Source of the DNA: Treponema porcinum
GTDB lineage: Bacteria; Spirochaetota; Spirochaetia; Treponematales; Treponemataceae
Assembly: GCF_900167145.1 (NCBI RefSeq)
Contig: NZ_FUWG01000015.1
Location: 1-64,000 of the forward strand
Reading direction: 5' to 3'
Length of the DNA: 64,000 bases
Positions 32,522 to 41,662 of the stretch are shown here, piece by piece. The notes below the pieces were generated by a model. The model did no database searches. It was given only the letters and a program-made list of their open reading frames with translations, and was not told the DNA's origin. The position numbers were made by a program, and so were the translations under genes. Numbering within the stretch: the first letter of the stretch is position 1; each line of letters starts with the position of its first letter.

Positions 32522-32567
32522 AAACACCTTCCGTATTTGTTAAAAGTACCTCTGTATTATAAACCCG

Positions 32568-33599
32568 TTATTTTATAATACAAGTTTCAAATTCTTGTGC
32601 AGGCGGAAGAAGTGAAAAGCGGCGGACAATTCCGTCTGTAATGAAGATTTTTTTGTCTGCGGTAACAATTATATAGTCAAATTCAGGATTGTTTTTCCAG
32701 AAGGCGGCGGCTTTTTCCGGTCCAAGTACAAAAAGACTGGTAGAAAGCGCATCGCACAGGACGCCGCTTTTACCTACTGTCGTAGCGGACATAACGTTAT
32801 TTGATACAGGAAGGGCTGTCCTTCCGTCAAAAATATGTATATAGCGGCGGCCGTCTTCTCCTGTAAAGAAACGTTCGTAGCCGCCGCTTGTAATAACAGC
32901 TTCATCCTTTATGCAAAGGCTTCCGAGCGGCTCTGCACCAAACGGATTTTTTATTCCTACAGTCCATTCTGAACCGTCTGGCTTTACTCCGATTGTCTGG
33001 ATGTTTCCGCCCAAGTCAAGAAGTGCAGATTTTATTCCGTGCGCCTTAAGGATTTTTATTGCTTCATCTCCTGCAAAGCCTTTTCCTGCTGCGCCAAAAT
33101 CAAACATCATTCCGGGTGCGGCGGTTATGTAATTTTTGTTTACGGTAACTTTTTTCCAGTCTGTAAGCGGAAGGATATTTTCAATTTCTTTTTGAGAAGG
33201 AATATGAAAACTTGTTTTTGTAAATCCCCAAAGTGACGTTGCAGGGTACAGGCACGGATTAAATGCACCGTCCGTTCTTTCTGCCATATCAAGGCAGAAT
33301 GAAAGCAGGTTTGCCGTTGTTTCAGAAACTTCAACGGGAAAGGAAGGAGTATGATTAAGCCTGTAGACTTCGCTTTCGGGCTTTGTGACGGAAAGCAGTG
33401 CTTCCAGTTCAGATATGCGTTTCTGTGCTTCTTTATTTGCCTTTTCGCTTTCTGCTCCGTAGCACCTGACTTTCATAAATGTATTCATAGACTCAAAGTA
33501 TGTTTCTGCGTTTTTCTGCGTACATGATGAAAGTAAAAGTAGGGAAAATGCTATAAAGGATGCACGAAATGTTATTTTATGCGTTTTTTCTGTATTCAT
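32568..33599 (-). CDS. apbE: FAD:protein FMN transferase ApbE
   Basis: 343 residues with a lipoprotein signal ending LLLLSSC, so it is anchored outside the inner membrane. Family motifs: FMKVRCYG, MMFDFGAAGKGFAGDEAIKI (about 168-187), ALLDLGGNIQTIG, AVITSGGYERFF, IHIFDGRTALPV. ApbE attaches FMN covalently to Thr of RnfG and RnfD, both encoded in the divergent operon 145 bp away, and both carry the acceptor threonine. The pairing is functional and standard. Confidence 0.93.
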   Translation of the reverse strand: MNTEKTHKITFRASFIAFSLLLLSSCTQKNAETYFESMNTFMKVRCYGAESEKANKEAQKRISELEALLSVTKPESEVYRLNHTPSFPVEVSETTANLLSFCLDMAERTDGAFNPCLYPATSLWGFTKTSFHIPSQKEIENILPLTDWKKVTVNKNYITAAPGMMFDFGAAGKGFAGDEAIKILKAHGIKSALLDLGGNIQTIGVKPDGSEWTVGIKNPFGAEPLGSLCIKDEAVITSGGYERFFTGEDGRRYIHIFDGRTALPVSNNVMSATTVGKSGVLCDALSTSLFVLGPEKAAAFWKNNPEFDYIIVTADKKIFITDGIVRRFSLLPPAQEFETCIIK

Positions 33600-33660
33600 T
33601 TTAGAAAAATATACTGAAAACGGACTTTGAAATCTACTGAATTTGTCTCTGTTTCTTTTT

Positions 33661-33689
33661 TTGAACTAGTTGTTTATTGCTAATATAAA
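33661..33689 (+). promoter_or_regulatory. Candidate promoter of the rnf operon
   Basis: TTGAAC, 17 bp, TATAAA, about 50 nt before rnfC. The rnfC start itself has no strong Shine-Dalgarno. Confidence 0.5.
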
Positions 33690-33744
33690 TCTTTACGATA
33701 AAACTAAATAGACATAAAAACTGTCATTCATTATTATATGTGGC

Positions 33745-35115
33745 ATGAAGATTCATACTTTTAAGGGCGGGGTCTGCCCCGACGAAAAGAAGGAACTGAG
33801 CAACCGGTGTCCGATTACACCAGCTTTTCCTTCTTCTAAAACTGTTACAATTCCTGTTACTATGGGCGGTGCGCCTAACGTTCCACTTGTAAAGGCTGGC
33901 GACCTTGTAGCAAAAGGTCAGAAAATTGCAGACGGGGACAAATTTATGAATTGTCCTGTTCACGCTTCTATTGCCGGTAAGGTAAAGAAAATTCAAAATT
34001 GCGTTGTAACCGGCAATCAGGAAGTTCCGTGTATTATTATAGAAAGCGATGGTTCAGACAGAACTGAATATATGCCGCCGCTTGATCCGTTTACCTGTGA
34101 TGTAAAGGATGCGCTTACCCGTATCCGCGAGGCAGGTATCGTCGGAATGGGTGGTGCGTCTTTTCCGGCGCACGTAAAGCTTAATCCGCCTGAAGACAAG
34201 GAGATTGACTATGTTCTTGTAAATGCGGCGGAGTGCGAGCCGTATCTTACCTGCGATGAGCGTACTATGCAGGAAATGCCTGAAAAGGTAATTGACGGTC
34301 TTGCAATCATCCTGCGCCTTGTTGGGGCTAGGGGAATTATTGCGCTTGAGGACAATAAGGCGTACATCAAGCCTGTCCTTGAAGAGCAGATTGAAAAGCA
34401 CGGCTACGGCGATGATATGTCCGTATGTCTTGTGCAGACAAAATATCCGCAGGGTTCTGAAAAATTCATTGTGTCAGCCGTTTTAGGCGTTGAAATTCCA
34501 AGCGGAAAACTTCCTGCGGACGCCGGATGCATTATAAGCAATGTAGGAACTGTATGCGCAATAAGCGATGCGTTCCGTTTTGGCATGCCGCTCATCGAGC
34601 GCGCGCTTACAATTTCCGGCGGTGCGGTTGTAAAGCCGTGTAATATCCGTGTTCCTGTAGGTACTCTTGTAAGTGATTTAATGCCGGATACATTCTCTAT
34701 TATAGAAGATAAGGCTGTAAAAATCATAAGCGGCGGTCCTATGATGGGCTTTGCTATGGCAAGTACGGCATTTCCTGTTGCAAAAGGCACAAGCGGCGTA
34801 ACGTTCCTTACAAAGCGAGAAACGTATCTTGTTGATGAAGATCCGTGCATCGGCTGCGGAAACTGCGTGTCTGTGTGTGCAATGCATCTTTCGCCGGTTC
34901 TTATTCTGCGTGAACTTAAAGCCGGAAATTACGCAAAAGCGCGGCGTTTTGGTCTTATGGACTGCGTTGAGTGCGGTTGCTGTGCTTTCATCTGCCCGGC
35001 AAACGTACGTATTGTACAGCGCATCCGGCTTGGAAAAGGCGTTGTTCGCCAGCAGATGGCAGACGCTAAAATCCGCGCTGAACTGGAAAAGAAAAACGCA
35101 GGAGGGGAAAAGTAA
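33745..35115 (+). CDS. rnfC: Rnf complex subunit RnfC
   Basis: 456 residues. N-terminal barrel-sandwich domain (VPLVKAGDLVAKGQKIADGD), NADH/FMN-binding Rossmann region (GIVGMGGASFPAHVKL near 133), SLBB-like domain, then two cluster motifs CIGCGNCVSVC (about 370) and CVECGCCAFICP (about 409). RnfC is the NADH-oxidising peripheral subunit of the ferredoxin:NAD+ oxidoreductase that pumps Na+ or H+. First gene of rnfCDGEAB, the order found in Clostridia and spirochaetes. Confidence 0.95.
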   Translation: MKIHTFKGGVCPDEKKELSNRCPITPAFPSSKTVTIPVTMGGAPNVPLVKAGDLVAKGQKIADGDKFMNCPVHASIAGKVKKIQNCVVTGNQEVPCIIIESDGSDRTEYMPPLDPFTCDVKDALTRIREAGIVGMGGASFPAHVKLNPPEDKEIDYVLVNAAECEPYLTCDERTMQEMPEKVIDGLAIILRLVGARGIIALEDNKAYIKPVLEEQIEKHGYGDDMSVCLVQTKYPQGSEKFIVSAVLGVEIPSGKLPADAGCIISNVGTVCAISDAFRFGMPLIERALTISGGAVVKPCNIRVPVGTLVSDLMPDTFSIIEDKAVKIISGGPMMGFAMASTAFPVAKGTSGVTFLTKRETYLVDEDPCIGCGNCVSVCAMHLSPVLILRELKAGNYAKARRFGLMDCVECGCCAFICPANVRIVQRIRLGKGVVRQQMADAKIRAELEKKNAGGEK

Positions 35116-36179
35116 TGGCAGAAAACAGATTTTATCTTTCTTCAAGTCCGCATTTTACGTTTGGGCTTTCTACACAGAAAATAATGATGGCGGTGCTTAT
35201 TGCGCTGCTTCCGGAATGTATTGCCGGTGTTCTTTTCTTTGGAATAAAGGCGCTTGTTACAATTCTTGTTTCCGTAGCAAGCTGCGTTCTTTTTGAATTT
35301 TTGTTTCAGAAACTTACGAAGCAGCCTATTATGGTGTCAAACCTTTCCGCTTGCGTTTCAGGCGTTATGCTTGCGCTTGTCTGTCCGCCGACAATTCCTG
35401 TATGGATGATTGTCATCGGTGCGGCAGTAGCAGTTGTTGTTGCAAAAGGACTTTTCGGCGGAATAGGCTCAAATGTTTTCAATCCTGCGCTTACTGGAAG
35501 AGCTGTTCTTTTCATAAGTTTTCCGCTTGCAATGGGCGCAGAGTGGATGCTTCCTAAAAAAATGACAGAAGCTCTTTCTGCAGCATGTAAACTGGATGCA
35601 GTTTCTTCTGCAACGCCGCTTTCGCAGATTGCAGGAGGTACTTTTACGGCAGAGGCAGGAACATACCTTGAGTATTTTCTAGGATATAAAGGCGGCTGTA
35701 TCGGTGAAACGTCCGTTCTTCTGATTTTTATTTCGTTCCTTTTCCTGCTTACTATTCAGGTTATAGACTGGCGCGCGCCTGTTGCAATGGTCGGTACTGT
35801 TGTTGCTGCTTCGTTCCTTGCTGCGCTTCCGTCCGGAATTAACGAAGCTTGCAGAAGCGCCGTTCTTTCAGTTCTTACCGGCGGCCTTGCTTTTGGTGCT
35901 GTCTTTATGGTTACGGACTATGCTACGACTCCTGTTACAAAAACGGGACGGCTTCTTTTCGGCTTTGGCTGCGGACTCATTACGTTCCTTATCCGAAAAT
36001 TCGGCGGATATCCGGAAGGCGTTATGTTCAGCATTCTGATTATGAATGCGGTTGCACCGTGCCTGAATAACGTTACTTCGCGTATGTATGGTTACGGTAA
36101 AAAAGGAAACCGCCGTCCGGACGTAAGTAAAATTACGCAGGAATTCGACTTGCGTTCAATTCCGCAGGAGGAAAAATAA
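35115..36179 (+). CDS. rnfD: Rnf complex subunit RnfD
   Basis: 354 residues, about nine to ten membrane helices. The FMN acceptor site is DAVSSATPLSQ with Thr167; the usual Gly of the S/T-GAT motif is Ser here (SSAT). Structural motif GLFGGIGSNVFNPALTGRA is present. Part of the ion-translocating membrane core. Start overlaps rnfC by one base. Confidence 0.94.
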   Translation: MAENRFYLSSSPHFTFGLSTQKIMMAVLIALLPECIAGVLFFGIKALVTILVSVASCVLFEFLFQKLTKQPIMVSNLSACVSGVMLALVCPPTIPVWMIVIGAAVAVVVAKGLFGGIGSNVFNPALTGRAVLFISFPLAMGAEWMLPKKMTEALSAACKLDAVSSATPLSQIAGGTFTAEAGTYLEYFLGYKGGCIGETSVLLIFISFLFLLTIQVIDWRAPVAMVGTVVAASFLAALPSGINEACRSAVLSVLTGGLAFGAVFMVTDYATTPVTKTGRLLFGFGCGLITFLIRKFGGYPEGVMFSILIMNAVAPCLNNVTSRMYGYGKKGNRRPDVSKITQEFDLRSIPQEEK

Positions 36180-36784
36180 TGGCTTCTTCAAAGGATTCTG
36201 TTTTTGATATGATAAAGCTTGGTCTTATTCTTGTTGCGTATGCAGTTGCATCCTGTACTGTTCTTGCAGTCGTGAACAATGCCACGTCCGTAAAAATCAG
36301 GCGTAATCAGATTGACAAGGCAAACTCTGCAATGAAAGCTGTTTTTGCCGATGCTGATGATTTTGAACTTGTGACGGATTTTTCTGCCGGTGCAAGTACG
36401 GTTATTACCGTAAGCGATGTATATCTTGCAAAAAAGGACGGCGCTGTTGCCGGAGGAGTCGTGCAGGTTTCAGGTCCTACATACGACAGGGCAAAAATTA
36501 TCATCGGTTTACGGACGGACGGTACAGTTTCCGGCGTTCAGTTCCTTGAGAACACCGATTCTCCGGGATTCGGACAGAAAGCAAGTGATCCGACTTTTAC
36601 GCTTGCAAACGGAAAAACGTTCTACGGTCAGTTTGCCGGTAAAAATGCGGCAGACGGTTTTGTTGCCGGAAAGACGTTCGATGCTATTTCGGGCGCGACT
36701 ATTACAAGTGCCGGCGTTGCATCCCTTATAACGGAAGGTACAAACGTCCTTTCTTCCTATTTTACGGAGCATAATTATGAATAA
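36179..36784 (+). CDS. rnfG: Rnf complex subunit RnfG
   Basis: 201 residues with one N-terminal membrane helix and an extracytoplasmic FMN-binding domain. Acceptor motif SGATIT with Thr174; also SPGFGQKASDPTF typical of RnfG. FMN is added by ApbE. Overlaps rnfD by one base and rnfE by 8 bp. Confidence 0.94.
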   Translation: MASSKDSVFDMIKLGLILVAYAVASCTVLAVVNNATSVKIRRNQIDKANSAMKAVFADADDFELVTDFSAGASTVITVSDVYLAKKDGAVAGGVVQVSGPTYDRAKIIIGLRTDGTVSGVQFLENTDSPGFGQKASDPTFTLANGKTFYGQFAGKNAADGFVAGKTFDAISGATITSAGVASLITEGTNVLSSYFTEHNYE

Positions 36785-37424
36785 GCAGCTTCAGATTTTT
36801 ACAAACGGTTTTATAAAGGAAAATCCGCTTCTTGTCCTGAACATCGGGCTTTGTTCTTCGCTTGGTGTTACTACAAGTATTTTTAACGGAATAGGTATGG
36901 GAATAGGAATGACGTTCGTTCTTGTTATGAGCGAAATTGTCATAAGCCTTTTCAGAAAGTTCATTCCGTCGGCGATACGTCTTCCTGTATTCATCATCAT
37001 TATTGCGGCATTTACTACTATTGTTCAGCTTGTGCTTCAGGCATACGTTGAATCCCTGTACGATGCGCTTGGAGTTTTCCTTCCGCTGATAGTCGTAAAC
37101 TGTATTATTATGGGCAGGGTGGAGGCGTTTGCTTCCAAAAACAACATCGGAAATTCCATTCTTGATGCGCTTGGTATGGGAATAGGCTATACAATCGTCC
37201 TTGTTCTGATTTCCCTTATCCGTGAACTTTTAGGCGGCGGAACTCTGCTTGCCGGAACTGCCCTTAAAATCGAGGTAATTCCAGAGGCATACAGAATCGG
37301 GCTTTTCAACAGTGCGCCGGGAGGATTTCTTGTATTCGGAATTCTTGCCGCAGTCGTACAGGCAGGAAAACGTGCCGCCGCTCAGAAAAAGGCTTCAAAA
37401 AACAATGAGAGGCAGGAGGACTAA
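36777..37424 (+). CDS. rnfE: Rnf complex subunit RnfE
   Basis: 215 residues, six membrane helices, with family segments GLCSSLGVTTSIFNG and LPLIVVNCIIMGRVEAFASK (the conserved N-C of the buried iron-sulfur site). Pairs with RnfA in inverted topology. Confidence 0.94.
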   Translation: MNKQLQIFTNGFIKENPLLVLNIGLCSSLGVTTSIFNGIGMGIGMTFVLVMSEIVISLFRKFIPSAIRLPVFIIIIAAFTTIVQLVLQAYVESLYDALGVFLPLIVVNCIIMGRVEAFASKNNIGNSILDALGMGIGYTIVLVLISLIRELLGGGTLLAGTALKIEVIPEAYRIGLFNSAPGGFLVFGILAAVVQAGKRAAAQKKASKNNERQED

Positions 37425-37426
37425 AA

Positions 37427-38005
37427 ATGAACGAAACTATCAGCATTTTTCTGAAGTCAGCGATTATCGACAACGTAGTTCTTATTCAATATCTTGCAAT
37501 CTGTCCTTTTATAGGAATGACAAACGATACGGAAAAGGCAACAGGAATGGGACTTGCAACTACATTCGTTATTATGCTTGCAACCGCTGTAACCTGGCCG
37601 CTCTACCATTTTGTTATGATTCCTCTTGGTCTTCAATTTCTTCAGACGCTGTTTTTTATTCTTGTAATTGCATCACTTGTTCAGCTTGTTGAATTCTTTT
37701 TGAAAAAGAAAGTTCCGGGACTGTATAACTCAATGGGCGTATATCTTGCGCTTATCACTACGAACTGTGCCGTTCTTGGCGTTACAATAAACTGTATCGG
37801 AAAGAACTACAATTACGGTCAGAGCCTTGTGTATGCGTTCGGTACTGCAATGGGATTTCTTCTTAGTATGGTGATTATGAGCGCCGTCAGAAGCCGCGTA
37901 AAGATTGCAAAAATTCCCGAAAGTTTTAAGGGAACGCCTGTACTTTATGTGTCTGCAAGCTTGCTGAGCCTTGCATTTCTTGGATTCAAAGGGCTTATAA
38001 AATAA
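37427..38005 (+). CDS. rnfA: Rnf complex subunit RnfA
   Basis: 192 residues, six membrane helices. Conserved CPFIGMTNDTEKATGMG and YLALITTNCAVLGVT, matching RnfE in inverted order. Two bp after rnfE. Confidence 0.95.
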   Translation: MNETISIFLKSAIIDNVVLIQYLAICPFIGMTNDTEKATGMGLATTFVIMLATAVTWPLYHFVMIPLGLQFLQTLFFILVIASLVQLVEFFLKKKVPGLYNSMGVYLALITTNCAVLGVTINCIGKNYNYGQSLVYAFGTAMGFLLSMVIMSAVRSRVKIAKIPESFKGTPVLYVSASLLSLAFLGFKGLIK

Positions 38006-38034
38006 GCATCTGAATTAAGGTTATTGGGGTTATT

Positions 38035-38859
38035 ATGAATACGATTTTATATACGGTGATTGTTGCGCTTTCGATTGCGTTTATTCTTGGCGTTCTTCTG
38101 GGGCTTTTCAAGAAAATATTTCACGTAAATGTTGACCCGAAAGTGCAGAGCGTGCGCGAAGTGCTTTCCGGTGCAAACTGCGGCGGCTGCGGAATGGCCG
38201 GCTGTGATGCGTTTGCCGGTGCTGTAGTAAAAGGAAGCGCGCCTTCTGACGGCTGTGTTGCCGGCGGAGCAGCCTGCGCTTCAAAAATTGCAGAAATTCT
38301 TGGAAAAGCTGGCGTTGAAGTAAAGCCTAAGGTTGCGGTAATTGCCTGTCAGGGAACGGCAGAGTGCGCCGCCGACAAAGGTATTTACAACGGCGTAAAG
38401 ACGTGCAAGGCGGTGCAGCTTGTTATGAACGGAACTAAAAAATGCGCGTTCGGCTGTATCGGATTCGGCGACTGCGTTGCAGAATGTCCGTTCGGTGCTC
38501 TTTCTATGGGCAAAAACGGTCTTCCTGTCATTGATTACAAAAAATGCGTGGGCTGCGGAAAATGTGCTAAAGCCTGTCCTAAAAAACTTATCTCAGTCTG
38601 GAATGCAGATACAAAAGGTTCTATTGCATTGTGCGCAAATCACAGCGACAATAAACCGCAGATTAGAAAGGACTGTTCTTCCGGCTGCTTCAAATGCGGA
38701 ATGTGTGCCCGAAAATGTCCTGAGCAGTGCATTGATGTTTCTAGCGGAATTCCTAAAGTCGACTATACAAAATGTACAAGTTGCGGCGAATGTATAAAAT
38801 CCTGCCCGGATAAAGTTCTTGTCCTGTTTCAGGATATAGTGGGTAGGGCGCAGCACTAG
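38035..38859 (+). CDS. rnfB: Rnf complex subunit RnfB (ferredoxin-oxidising)
   Basis: 274 residues. An N-terminal membrane helix is followed by the RnfB-specific cluster motif NCGGCGMAGCDAF (about 49-61) and an unusually rich ferredoxin region: CAFGCIGFGDCVAECP, CVGCGKCAKACP, CSSGCFKCGMCARKCP and CTSCGECIKSCP. RnfB takes electrons from reduced ferredoxin, which in this genome would come from Flx-Hdr bifurcation and pyruvate oxidation. Last gene of the operon, 29 bp after rnfA. Confidence 0.94.
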   Translation: MNTILYTVIVALSIAFILGVLLGLFKKIFHVNVDPKVQSVREVLSGANCGGCGMAGCDAFAGAVVKGSAPSDGCVAGGAACASKIAEILGKAGVEVKPKVAVIACQGTAECAADKGIYNGVKTCKAVQLVMNGTKKCAFGCIGFGDCVAECPFGALSMGKNGLPVIDYKKCVGCGKCAKACPKKLISVWNADTKGSIALCANHSDNKPQIRKDCSSGCFKCGMCARKCPEQCIDVSSGIPKVDYTKCTSCGECIKSCPDKVLVLFQDIVGRAQH

Positions 38860-38897
38860 CTTTTTCTATAACGGAATATCGTTTTTAGCTGCGCTTT

Positions 38898-38921
38898 CAA
38901 TTTTGCTTGCGGCAAAATTGA
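38898..38921. repeat. Inverted repeat after rnfB
   Basis: CAATTTTGC-TTGC-GGCAAAATTG. No U-run directly after it; may act with the following repeat copy as the rnf 3' end. Confidence 0.45.
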
Positions 38922-38936
38922 ATAACGTATTTAATG

Positions 38937-38985
38937 AAATACTGAATAAATTCTATTGAGGATTTTTCAGTGTTAACCTTGAATG
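38937..38985 (+). repeat. Dispersed repeat, copy C (partial)
   Basis: Matches the first ~50 bp of copy A (GAAA[T/C]ACTGAATAAAT..., the GAGGATTTTTCAG segment, GTTAACCTTGAATG) with few changes and then stops matching. Lies in the rnfB/fumC intergenic region, so the repeat is not restricted to the toxin island. Confidence 0.7.
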
Positions 38986-39012
38986 ATTTTTGCAAAAATA
39001 CTAATACGGTAT

Positions 39013-39051
39013 AAAAAATGCGGTCGGCTTTACAGGCAGACCGCATTTTTT
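39013..39051. terminator. Bidirectional terminator between rnfB and fumC
   Basis: AAAAAATGCGGTC, 13-nt loop, GACCGCATTTTTT. Symmetric A/T runs serve both converging operons. Confidence 0.9.
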
Positions 39052-39080
39052 GTCTTATAAACTCATATCAAAATAAAATA

Positions 39081-40466
39081 TTATTTCGGATAAGCCATAC
39101 TTTCCGGCTTGAATACTTCGTCGAATTTTTCTGCCGTAAGGAAGCCGAGTCCTACGCACGCGTCTTTAAGCGAAATGTTTTCATCAAATGCTTTGTGCGC
39201 AGTTTTTGCCGCATTTTCGTAGCCGATATACGGATTAAGGGCTGTTACAAGCATCAGTGAGTTGTAAAGGTTGTGGTGCATTTTTTCCTTGTTTGCAGTA
39301 ATTCCTACAGCGCAGTTGTCGTTGAAAGAAACCATTGCTTCTGCAAGCAGGCGGACTGACTGAATGAAGTTATATGCGATTACCGGCATAAATACGTTAA
39401 GTTCAAAGTTACCCTGACTTGCGGCAAAACCGATTGCAGAATCGTTACCCATTACCTGTACGGCAACCATTGTAACTGCCTCGCACTGAGTCGGATTTAC
39501 TTTTCCAGGCATTATGGAACTTCCCGGTTCGTTTTCAGGAATATGAATTTCTCCAAGACCGTCGCGCGGACCTGATGCAAGCCAGCGTACGTCGTTTGCA
39601 ATCTTCATCATATCGCACGCAAGAGCCTTTACTGCTCCGTGTGCAAAAACAAGTTCGTCCTTGCTTGTAAGCGCGTGAAATTTGTTCGGAGCTGTAACAA
39701 AGTCTTTTCCCGTAAGTTTTGAAACTTCTTCTGCAACTTTTACGTCAAAGCCTTTCGGCGCGTTCAGTCCTGTTCCTACGGCAGTTCCGCCGAGAGCAAG
39801 CTGTTTAAGGTACGGCAGGGAAGAGACAATCATTTCCCGGTCGCGCTCAATGCTTGTGCGCCATCCGCTGATTTCCTGGTCAAATGCAATCGGAACTGCA
39901 TCCTGAAGGTGAGTGCGTCCTGACTTTACGATGCCTTCGTTTTCTTTTTCAAGGCGCTTGAAAGTTTCTGTCAGCTTGTCTATTGCAGGAAGAAGCTTGT
40001 CCTCCAGCTCGCATACGGCAGAAATATGGAGCGCTGTAGGGAAGGTGTCGTTGCTTGACTGGCTCATATTGATGTCATCGTTAGGGTGAAGGATTTTTTT
40101 TCCTGCGATTTCGTTTCCGCGGTTTGCGATGACTTCGTTTGTGTTCATATTTGACTGCGTGCCGCTTCCTGTCTGCCATACTACAAGCGGAAAATGCTCG
40201 TTCAGGCTTCCTGAAATTACCTCGTCACACGCCTGTTCGATTGCAGACAGTTTTTCAGAAGTCATTTTTTCCGGCTTAAGTGCATTGTTTGCACGTGCCG
40301 CAGCTTTTTTAAGGTAACCGAATGCACGCGTAATTTCGCGCGGCATTGTTTCGATTCCTACTCCGATTTTAAAATTTTCGTGGCTTCGTTCCGTCTGTGC
40401 AGCCCAGTATTTGTCTGCAGGAACTTTCATTTCGCCCATAGAGTCGTGCTCTATTCTGTATTCCAT
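39081..40466 (-). CDS. fumC: Fumarate hydratase class II
   Basis: 461 residues, full length for iron-independent fumarases. Signature GSSIMPGKVNPTQCEA (about 318-333), SGSGTQSNMNTNEVI (about 97-111), substrate motif HPNDDINMSQSSND. Interconverts malate and fumarate. Downstream of mdh with an intervening terminator. In this genome it would run toward fumarate to feed the frd genes. Confidence 0.95.
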   Translation of the reverse strand: MEYRIEHDSMGEMKVPADKYWAAQTERSHENFKIGVGIETMPREITRAFGYLKKAAARANNALKPEKMTSEKLSAIEQACDEVISGSLNEHFPLVVWQTGSGTQSNMNTNEVIANRGNEIAGKKILHPNDDINMSQSSNDTFPTALHISAVCELEDKLLPAIDKLTETFKRLEKENEGIVKSGRTHLQDAVPIAFDQEISGWRTSIERDREMIVSSLPYLKQLALGGTAVGTGLNAPKGFDVKVAEEVSKLTGKDFVTAPNKFHALTSKDELVFAHGAVKALACDMMKIANDVRWLASGPRDGLGEIHIPENEPGSSIMPGKVNPTQCEAVTMVAVQVMGNDSAIGFAASQGNFELNVFMPVIAYNFIQSVRLLAEAMVSFNDNCAVGITANKEKMHHNLYNSLMLVTALNPYIGYENAAKTAHKAFDENISLKDACVGLGFLTAEKFDEVFKPESMAYPK

Positions 40467-40517
40467 TTTTTACTCCCGTAAAAATCAATTGTGTAAAGGG
40501 AAACGCCCTTTTTATCA

Positions 40518-40560
40518 TAAAAAAAGCGGCTCTTACGGAAACGTAAAAAAACCGCTTTTT
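40518..40560 (-). terminator. Terminator of the malate dehydrogenase gene
   Basis: AAAAAGCGG/CCGCTTTTT with an inner TTACG-GAAA-CGTAA hairpin, followed on the minus strand by seven U. A second small hairpin (AAAGGG/CCCTTT, about 40496-40512) lies in the fumC leader. Confidence 0.8.
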
Positions 40561-40582
40561 ACATTCATGCTGTTCTTCTTTT

Positions 40583-41524
40583 CTAGAACTGCAGCTGGCT
40601 AAGAACGCCTTTAAGACATTCTGCGCTGTGCTGGAGTTTTGCAATTTCATCATCTGTAAGCGGAGCTACGATTCTGCTTGTAATTCCTTTTGAGCCTACA
40701 ACAGCAGGAATTGAAAGACATACGTCTTTGATTCCGTATTCGCCGTTCAGCATTGTAGAAAGTGTAAGTACAGAGTCAGTTTCGTAGTTCAGCGCTTCGC
40801 ACAGACATGCTGTGGTTACTCCGATAGCATAGTTCGTGCATTTTTTTGCTGCAATAATAATTCCGCCGGACTTGCGGATATATTCCTCAACGTCATCTTT
40901 GTTGAATGACGGAAGTTTTTGTCCTTCAACAGCAGATGCATATTTTTCAACAGGAATAGAACCGATGTTTGCCAAAGACCACGGAACGAAAGATGAATCT
41001 CCGTGTTCGCCGAATACGTAGCCGTGAACGTTCTCCTGTGCAACGCGGTATGTTTCTGCAATACGTGCGCGGAAACGTGCTGTATCAAGCATTGTTCCAG
41101 TTCCAAAGATATGGTTTGCAGGAATGCCTGATGTCTTTACAAACTGGTATGTAAGTATGTCGACCGGATTTGCAACAACTACATACAGTGCATTCGGTGC
41201 TACTTTTGTAATTTCAGGAATGATAGATTTTGTAATGTTTACGTTCGTCTGGGCAAGGTCAAGGCGTGACTGACCTGGTTTACGGGCTACACCAGAGGTA
41301 AGAATTACAATGTCAGAATCCTTAGCATCAATATAATCTCCGTCATGAATAGAAATTGGACCAAGGAACGGAGTTCCCTGCCGGATGTCCATTGCTTCTC
41401 CCATAGCCCTGTCTTTTGCAATGTCAATTAAAACAATTTCAGAAGCCAGCTGCTTCAATGTCAGCGCATACGCTATGGTAGAACCTACCTGACCGGCACC
41501 AATGATAGTAATTTTGTTTGACAT
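40583..41524 (-). CDS. mdh: Malate dehydrogenase (LDH-like type)
   Basis: 313 residues of the lactate/malate dehydrogenase family: NAD motif IIGAGQVGSTIAYAL (7-21), LDTARFR, catalytic His in GEHGDSSFVPWS. The scaffold looks like L-lactate dehydrogenase, but the specificity loop reads GVARKPGQSRLDL. It has Arg where LDH has Gln (QKPG), and that Arg binds the second carboxylate of oxaloacetate/malate. So malate dehydrogenase is called. It fits the fumarase and fumarate reductase genes in the window. A strong promoter lies upstream. Confidence 0.8.
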   Translation of the reverse strand: MSNKITIIGAGQVGSTIAYALTLKQLASEIVLIDIAKDRAMGEAMDIRQGTPFLGPISIHDGDYIDAKDSDIVILTSGVARKPGQSRLDLAQTNVNITKSIIPEITKVAPNALYVVVANPVDILTYQFVKTSGIPANHIFGTGTMLDTARFRARIAETYRVAQENVHGYVFGEHGDSSFVPWSLANIGSIPVEKYASAVEGQKLPSFNKDDVEEYIRKSGGIIIAAKKCTNYAIGVTTACLCEALNYETDSVLTLSTMLNGEYGIKDVCLSIPAVVGSKGITSRIVAPLTDDEIAKLQHSAECLKGVLSQLQF

Positions 41525-41553
41525 ATATTGTGTCTCCCATAAAAAAATCTATG

Positions 41554-41587
41554 AAACGGTACTTATTGAAAATAAAAAGTACCGTTT
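41554..41587 (-). other. Hairpin in the mdh 5' leader
   Basis: AAACGGTACT/AGTACCGTTT, 10-bp perfect stem with a 14-nt loop between the mdh promoter and its start. It may instead end the glycosyltransferase transcript reading in from the right. Confidence 0.45.
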
Positions 41588-41603
41588 AACAATATTACTT
41601 TAT

Positions 41604-41632
41604 ATTATAACGAATTTTTACATTTGTGTTAA
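41604..41632 (-). promoter_or_regulatory. Promoter of mdh
   Basis: On the minus strand TTAACA, 17 bp, TATAAT (5/6 and 6/6 matches). About 75 nt of leader follow before the ATG, which has GGGAGA. Confidence 0.6.
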
Positions 41633-41662
41633 CTGTTATAAATCCATATTTTGACTGCAAAT

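Noticed and set aside
40583..41524. L-lactate dehydrogenase
   Set aside because: The specificity loop has Arg (ARKPG) rather than Gln, and the context is fumarase/fumarate reductase; called malate dehydrogenase.
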